From assembly GCA_030147505.1 (NCBI GenBank), contig JASBVG010000073.1, positions 18,470 to 82,469 of the forward strand: a DNA stretch of 64,000 bases, in the 5' to 3' direction. The notes below the pieces were generated by a model that did not search any database, was not told the DNA's origin, and was given only the letters and a program-made list of their open reading frames with translations. Of the stretch, positions 62,860 through 64,000 are shown piece after piece. Made by a program: the position numbers and the translations under genes. This DNA comes from Tardiphaga sp. Its GTDB lineage: Bacteria > Pseudomonadota > Alphaproteobacteria > Rhizobiales > Xanthobacteraceae. The first letter of the stretch is position 1. The number at the start of each line of letters is the position of its first letter.

Positions 62860-64000
<1,141 letters not shown>

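Overview
The window is a chromosomal segment of a high-GC alphaproteobacterium, most likely in the Bradyrhizobium / Rhodopseudomonas / Tardiphaga / Afipia group. The evidence is the gene order (rpmH-rnpA-yidC-engB-argB, dapD-dapE, truA-fmt-def, recR, ybaB-dnaX-ffs), protein types common in that group (DUF2865, DUF1036, a 545-aa isocitrate lyase with KQCGH, ATP-type PEP carboxykinase) and several families of short palindromic intergenic repeats typical of these genomes. The taxon is inferred from recognition, not from a database search.

Left part (1-9.9 kb): a TRAP transporter operon (dctQ-dctM-dctP, the last cut by the window edge) diverges from a GntR/FCD regulator, with a palindrome between them. 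An M20 amidohydrolase follows, then a RamB/ScfR-like XRE regulator divergent from aceA (isocitrate lyase) with its terminator, a small conserved-looking ORF and a CYTH-CHAD protein. Accessory-looking stretch (9.9-19 kb): decayed LysR, GST and SDR remnants surround an intact AraC/SDR pair. Next comes a cytochrome-response regulator-histidine kinase operon, facing a Tat-exported molybdenum hydroxylase (large subunit plus 2Fe-2S subunit), ending at a tRNA-Arg(ACG).

Core part (19-54 kb): housekeeping genes for ribosome and tRNA processing (rpmH, rnpA, truA, fmt, def), membrane insertion (yidC, engB, ffs), lysine and arginine synthesis (argB, dapD, dapE), recombination and replication (recR, ybaB, dnaX, polA), nucleotide turnover (HIT, nudC, PfkB, pyrE, nucleosidase), sugar phosphate metabolism (a phosphohexomutase) and transporters. 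Right part (54-64 kb): DUF2865, a frameshifted GIY-YIG gene between repeat halves, glgP, a PhoP/PhoQ-like pair divergent from two small proteins with the same OB-like signature, an EamA half-transporter, and pckA running off the right edge.

Most of the window is ordinary. The observations most worth checking are: (1) DNA polymerase I has lost three of the four carboxylate residues of its 3'-5' exonuclease site; (2) a periplasmic molybdenum hydroxylase, di-heme cytochrome and two-component system appear to form one module; (3) two tandem OB-like proteins, one with a Gly-Pro-Lys collagen-like tail, sit beside a PhoPQ-like system; (4) a GIY-YIG gene with a one-base frameshift is bracketed by inverted repeat halves; (5) a cluster of CtrA-like TTAACC boxes lies upstream of def; and (6) candidate operators lie next to the aceA and TRAP regulators.
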